Origin: Pirellulaceae bacterium
GTDB taxonomy: Bacteria > Planctomycetota > Planctomycetia > Pirellulales > Pirellulaceae
Length of the DNA stretch: 43,234 bases
Assembly (NCBI GenBank): GCA_028280445.1
Contig: JANQLU010000004.1
Span: 1-43,234 of the forward strand
Reading direction: 5' to 3'
Shown here: positions 39,273 to 43,234 of the stretch, in pieces
Numbering within the stretch: position 1 is the stretch's first letter
Layout: each line of letters starts with the position of its first letter
Translations under genes and position numbers: made by a program
Notes under the pieces: generated by a model
Databases searched by the model: none
What the model was told of the DNA's origin: nothing
Seen by the model: the letters and a program-made list of their open reading frames with translations, nothing else

Positions 39273-40088
39273 ATGCACGCATCACAACTGGCTGAACTCG
39301 GTGGCTGGCTGACACTTCAATCCCAATCCATTGACCACGAGCAACTGGCATTGATGTTGTCGGATCGGTACTGGTCGGCATCGAAATGTCGCAGTCAACG
39401 GTGGGACAACGCTTTGAGAATGTTTGCCCAGGACCTTGAACTCGAAAACTCAACGCATAACCCCTGGCCGGCCATCAGTATCGTCACCGAGGAAATCATC
39501 TTCTCAGAACTTTTGACACGGGTGTGGTCCGCCGTATTGACTCAAAATAGCGATCAATCGGAGTCATCAAAAGACATCTTTGCCATCGTCCATGGAATTT
39601 TGATCGCCCATGTCGAATCACGTAGTCGAGCTTTCAAATTGCTGCTGTCCGTCCCCAAATGGGCGGAACCGACGGCTGAAAAATTGAATCAATTGCGGCG
39701 TTCGATCGAACGCTGGACAGACATGCTTCTTTCACAACTGCCCAATCGTCAAGCCGCCAGGATTTTCGCATTTTGTGAAAAACGTTTTGACGATTTCGCT
39801 GCCAGCGATCAGCCAATCCCCAATGATGTCAAACAAAAAGCACAAAAAATGCTGGCCGCTTCGCTGTCGACCGACCTCCAGCGATTGGCAAGTCGTTTCC
39901 CAGCGAACCCCGAGTTAAATCATAAAATCGCCGATGGAATTCTTGCCTGTTTACCAAAACATTCATTTGCCATGATGGAATTGCCAAAATCGGTTTGGAT
40001 GCTGCAAATCCAGTCTTACCAGAAAAACACGGAAGATCTTGTGCAGCAATTGCTCGACGATAAACAGGTCGATTACTTGAACGTTTAG
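39273..40088 (+). CDS. Conserved-looking hypothetical protein, predominantly helical
   Basis: 271 residues, soluble and mostly helical by composition, without signal peptide or membrane segment. Notable stretches are DRYWSASKCRSQRWDNALRM near the N-terminus, an EEIIFSELLTRVWSAVL helix, AHVESRSRAFKLLLSVPKW, and a C-terminal LQIQSYQKNTEDLVQQLLDD. I recognise no motif or family. It lies between the divergent deoxyhypusine-synthase-like gene and the CxxCH protein. Clean reading frame and protein-like composition support it as real. Confidence 0.75.
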   Translation: MHASQLAELGGWLTLQSQSIDHEQLALMLSDRYWSASKCRSQRWDNALRMFAQDLELENSTHNPWPAISIVTEEIIFSELLTRVWSAVLTQNSDQSESSKDIFAIVHGILIAHVESRSRAFKLLLSVPKWAEPTAEKLNQLRRSIERWTDMLLSQLPNRQAARIFAFCEKRFDDFAASDQPIPNDVKQKAQKMLAASLSTDLQRLASRFPANPELNHKIADGILACLPKHSFAMMELPKSVWMLQIQSYQKNTEDLVQQLLDDKQVDYLNV

Positions 40089-40271
40089 AAAACGTCGTTT
40101 CGCTTTCATCCCTTTGATCGCCAAAAAAACACGCTGAAAATTCACATGCGGTGCGATCAGCAAACCACAATAATAAACCGTTAAGAATCTTGATCAGCGG
40201 TGTTGGATTCGCGCTCAAGTTCGTCAACAATGATGTCTGATAGATATTAACGACGAACTTGGAGAGATTTG

Positions 40272-42734
40272 ATGCTTTCGCTTCGGTCAATGACGCTGCT
40301 CGCAATGGTTTTAGCCACCGCTTGTTTTCCAACCCAGATCTATGGCCAAGCAACGGCGGCTGACAAAATCAAAGTCGCCAAAGGTTTTCAAGTGGAATTG
40401 GTCTACAGCGTTCCCAAAAACCAGGGCTCCTGGGTCAGCCTGACCAACGATCCCAAAGGGCGACTCATCGCCTCGGACCAATACGGCCGACTGTACCGCA
40501 TCGATCCCAAATCAAAAAAAGTTGAGCCCATCCTCGTCAACATCGGACGTGCCCAAGGTCTGTTGTGTGCATTTGACAGCTTGTATGTTGTTGCCCATCG
40601 AGGCGGCAACCAACCGGCAGGCCTGTATCGAGTCCGGGACACCAACCGCGATGACAAATACGACTCGGTTCAATTGCTGCGACAGTTTCAAGGCGGCGGC
40701 GAACACGGCCCACACGCCGTCATCCTGAGCCCCGACAAAAAATCGCTCTACATTTGTGCCGGAAACCATACCAAGACGCCACGGCCGGAATCGAGCCGCG
40801 TCCCAACCAACTGGCAAGAGGATCAACTTCTGCCATCGATGCCCGATGCAAACGGACATGCCGCGGGAATTCGCGCGCCCGGAGGTTGGATCGCCAAAAC
40901 CGACCCCAACGGTAGAAAATTCGAATTGATCTCGACCGGTTTTCGCAACGAATATGACATTGCTTTTTCAGACAATGGTGAATTGTTCAGTTATGACGCC
41001 GACATGGAATGGGACATCGGAACATCTTGGTATCGTCCCACTCGTGTTTGCCACGTCACCAGCGGCGCTGAATTCGGTTGGCGCACCGGCAGCGGAAAAT
41101 GGCCCGCGGACTATCCCGATAGCTTGCCCGCAACACTCGACATCGGCCCTGGCTCACCCACAGGAATCGTTTTTGGAACCGGCACAAAATTTCCCAAGCG
41201 TTTTCAAAAAGCGTTGTTTATCTGTGACTGGAGTTACGGGATTGTTTATGCAGTTCATCTCAAACCCAATGGTTCATCGTACACCGCTGAAAAAGAAGTG
41301 TTCTGCTCGGCGCCCGCTTTGCAAGTCGCTGACATCATCGTTAACCCAGCCGACGGAGCACTTTATTTCGTCATCGGCGGACGACGAACGCAATCCGGAT
41401 TGTATCGCGTGACTTATCGAGGCAGCGACTCGGTTGAAGCGGCGAAACCAGACGCCACTAACGAATTGACCACCCTGCGTCGAAAACTGGAAGCACTTCA
41501 CACGCAACGTGGTCAAAAAGTAATCGACGAAGCTTGGCCACATATAAATCACGAAGATCGTTTTGTTCGTTACGCGGCACGGATTGCAATCGAACATCAG
41601 GATGTTCGGCTGTGGGCCAAACGAGCGCTCAACGAACGCATGGCACATGCACGAACCCTGGCCGTGATGGCACTGATTCGCCGCGGTAATCCCGGTTATC
41701 AAAAAAGTGTTCTGCAATCGCTTTCGGCAGTTCCTTGGGACCGAATTACCGACGCACAACGAGTTGATTTACTTCGCGCCTACGGTTTGGCGATCATCCG
41801 TCTCGGCGGTTTGAACAACGAAGCGCGCAAAGTCATCAACACACATCTGGTCGACAAATACCCCGCGAAAAACCGACGTGTCAATCAAGAACTGTGCCGG
41901 CTGTTGATTGCCACCAATGGAAAAGACGTCATTGGTAACACACTCGATCTGCTCGAAAAATCTGAAACGCAACAAGACCAGATTCACTATGTCTACGCAC
42001 TCAGCACGGCACGCCTGGGCTGGTCGTTGGATCAAAGGAAACGCTATTACAAATGGTTCCTCGATGCCGCAAATCTCTATGGCGGACGGTCGTTCAATGG
42101 TTTTCTGCAAAATATTCGAAAACGTTCGCTGCAAACGCTCGACGCAAACACTCGCAACGCGTTGGCCGAAATCTTGAACAAAAAACCGGTTGAAAAAGAT
42201 CCCTATGCCAACCTCAAAGCCCGACCGTTTGTAAAAAAATGGAAAACCGCCGACCTCACAGAGGCGCTGGAAAATGAACTTACCGGACGCAATTTTGAAA
42301 ACGGTCGAAAAATGTTTGGTGTCGGACAATGCTACAAATGCCACCGGTTTGCCGACCAAGGTGGTATTTCCGGACCTGATCTCACCGCCGTTGGCCGACG
42401 CTTCAACAAAAAAGACCTGTTGGAATCGATGTTGAATCCCAACAACGCCATCTCGGACCAATATCAAGCAACCGAATTCGAACTGGACGATGGTCGAATC
42501 ATTACGGGCCGTGTCGTTAATTTGAATGGCAAAAACTATGTCGTCCAACCTGACATGATGAAACCGAACAAATTGGTGAACATCAACGTCGACAAAATCG
42601 AAGAGCAGCGGCCCAGCAAAGTATCGACAATGCCTTCAGGTTTACTCGACAACCTCACGAAAGACGAAATCCTCGACCTAATGGCCTACCTCCGCAGCGG
42701 AGGTAAAAAAGATTTTGAAGAATTCAAAAAGTAA
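40272..42734 (+). CDS. Exported CxxCH protein with beta-propeller (PVC-type heme-binding domain protein)
   Basis: 820 residues from the ATG at 40272, with GGAGAG 5 bases upstream. Signal peptide about 5-27 (MTLLAMVLATACFPTQIYG). A beta-propeller resembling glucose/sorbosone dehydrogenase-type proteins fills about 35-385 (GFQVELVYSVPKNQGSWVSL, RGGNQPAGLYRVRDTNRDDK, STGFRNEYDIAFSDNGELFS). Helical, HEAT-like repeats follow (about 395-620: FVRYAARIAIEHQDVRLWAK, LAVMALIRRGNPGYQKS). The C-terminal cytochrome c domain has CYKCH (Cys687, Cys690, His691) in GQCYKCHRFADQGGISGPDL, then DGRIITGRVV and a final MAYLRSGG. Typical of Planctomycetes and Verrucomicrobia, where these are secreted putative redox or sugar-oxidising proteins; the substrate is unknown. 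Confidence 0.93.
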   Translation: MLSLRSMTLLAMVLATACFPTQIYGQATAADKIKVAKGFQVELVYSVPKNQGSWVSLTNDPKGRLIASDQYGRLYRIDPKSKKVEPILVNIGRAQGLLCAFDSLYVVAHRGGNQPAGLYRVRDTNRDDKYDSVQLLRQFQGGGEHGPHAVILSPDKKSLYICAGNHTKTPRPESSRVPTNWQEDQLLPSMPDANGHAAGIRAPGGWIAKTDPNGRKFELISTGFRNEYDIAFSDNGELFSYDADMEWDIGTSWYRPTRVCHVTSGAEFGWRTGSGKWPADYPDSLPATLDIGPGSPTGIVFGTGTKFPKRFQKALFICDWSYGIVYAVHLKPNGSSYTAEKEVFCSAPALQVADIIVNPADGALYFVIGGRRTQSGLYRVTYRGSDSVEAAKPDATNELTTLRRKLEALHTQRGQKVIDEAWPHINHEDRFVRYAARIAIEHQDVRLWAKRALNERMAHARTLAVMALIRRGNPGYQKSVLQSLSAVPWDRITDAQRVDLLRAYGLAIIRLGGLNNEARKVINTHLVDKYPAKNRRVNQELCRLLIATNGKDVIGNTLDLLEKSETQQDQIHYVYALSTARLGWSLDQRKRYYKWFLDAANLYGGRSFNGFLQNIRKRSLQTLDANTRNALAEILNKKPVEKDPYANLKARPFVKKWKTADLTEALENELTGRNFENGRKMFGVGQCYKCHRFADQGGISGPDLTAVGRRFNKKDLLESMLNPNNAISDQYQATEFELDDGRIITGRVVNLNGKNYVVQPDMMKPNKLVNINVDKIEEQRPSKVSTMPSGLLDNLTKDEILDLMAYLRSGGKKDFEEFKK

Positions 42735-43234
42735 ATATTTCATTTGATCTTTGTTTCCGACGCCGTAGGGCCGGTTCCCACCGGCCTATCCGGCAAACGG
42801 CCGGTGAGAACCGGCCCCTGATCTACTGGAGCAAATTGAACAACTGGCATAAAGAGCCAAAGTAGTATTGATTAAATATGAGCGGCAAGGCGCTAGCCGC
42901 CGGTGAACTCTCAAATACCAGCGGCTAGTGCTACAAACGCTAATTGGTGTTCCACCAGAATCGATTCTTGCGCCGTTTAACATATGAGTTTGTTTTGGAT
43001 GCTTCCTAACTTCAATTGACTAGCAACTCACTCGACACTCGGGTGCCACTGGCTACGCCAGTGCTGTGTTGGATGTGGTAGTTAAGAATTTCAAATGAAC
43101 GAAAATGCTGTGAGCCAATGCGCCAAGCACTGGCAGAGCCCAATATTGTCCGGGATTTTGGATGCTTACAGTTGTCTGGGTCTGGTTTTGGGTTGCTTTT
43201 TGTTTGGAAGCAGTTTTTCGCATGAGGCTTCGGG
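42735..43234. repeat. Gene-free right end filled with repeats R2, R7, R3 and R6
   Basis: R2 at 42766-42818 (TAGGGCCGGTTCCCACCGGC facing its inverse). R7 19-mer at 42868-42886 runs directly into R3 (42880-42932), whose right arm is degenerate. R6 left arm GGGTGCCACTGGCTACGCCA at 43041-43063 with a weak right arm near 43113-43141. No convincing gene or promoter seen from 42735 to the window edge. Confidence 0.75.

Noticed and set aside
42786..42983. Open frames across the repeat blocks at the right end (and similar ones at 6692-7027 and 8088-8552)
   Set aside because: They consist of repeat sequence read through; repeats with few stop codons create long frames by chance.

Overview
The window reads as chromosome of a planctomycete, most likely a member of the Pirellulales. 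The evidence is the set of lineage-typical families: a planctomycete-cytochrome/DUF1549/DUF1553 gene followed by a DUF1501 gene, a DUF1559 pseudopilin-like gene followed by a lipoprotein, a FGly sulfatase, a large CxxCH membrane-bound-dehydrogenase-like protein, and many secreted proteins of unknown function. Gene order is that of an ordinary chromosome: short operons on both strands, separated by intergenic regions unusually rich in imperfect palindromes.

Layout. 1-2343: two secreted or anchored unknowns, a decayed reading frame and smpB, mostly on the minus strand. 2470-5257: lipA, a Cys/His-rich lipoprotein, and thiS-thiG. 5543-8326: a tandem pair of paralogous surface proteins with carboxypeptidase-regulatory-like repeats and the same C-terminal signature. 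8687-9475: a SprT-like metalloprotein. 9595-14029: a ribonucleotide reductase unit, with NrdR boxes over a near-consensus promoter, a 5' GNRA hairpin, a long leader, nrdA with two ATP-cones, an intercistronic terminator, and an nrdB whose residues match the Mn/Fe class Ic enzyme of Chlamydia (Phe in place of the radical Tyr). 14325-17781: a secreted DUF6263-like protein, an SDR oxidoreductase and a zinc-ribbon membrane protein. 17862-22524: the DUF1549/DUF1501 pair. 22682-25861: sulfatase, LacI-type regulator and small membrane protein on the minus strand. 26144-27563: DUF1559 and lipoprotein.

28109-29333 holds a tRNA-Leu(UAG) and, 1.1 kb away, a 44-bp exact copy of its 3' end. Between them lie a C-terminal gene remnant, one intact secreted-protein gene, the tail of an IS5-type transposase and what looks like the tail of a tyrosine recombinase. 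I read this as a decayed tRNA-integrated element.

29571-42734: a minus-strand gene broken by two apparent single-base losses in homopolymer runs, a DUF1570-like gluzincin with a PA-IL-like C-terminal domain, a coiled-coil secreted protein, pepA, a UbiD-family decarboxylase, a LOG-family protein with a small membrane protein, a deoxyhypusine-synthase-like enzyme, an unknown protein and the large CxxCH protein.

At least six families of dispersed palindromic intergenic repeats occur, nearly all at gene 3' ends and several touching stop codons. They are the most pervasive unexplained structure. All functional calls are from sequence motifs read by eye; no database search was run.
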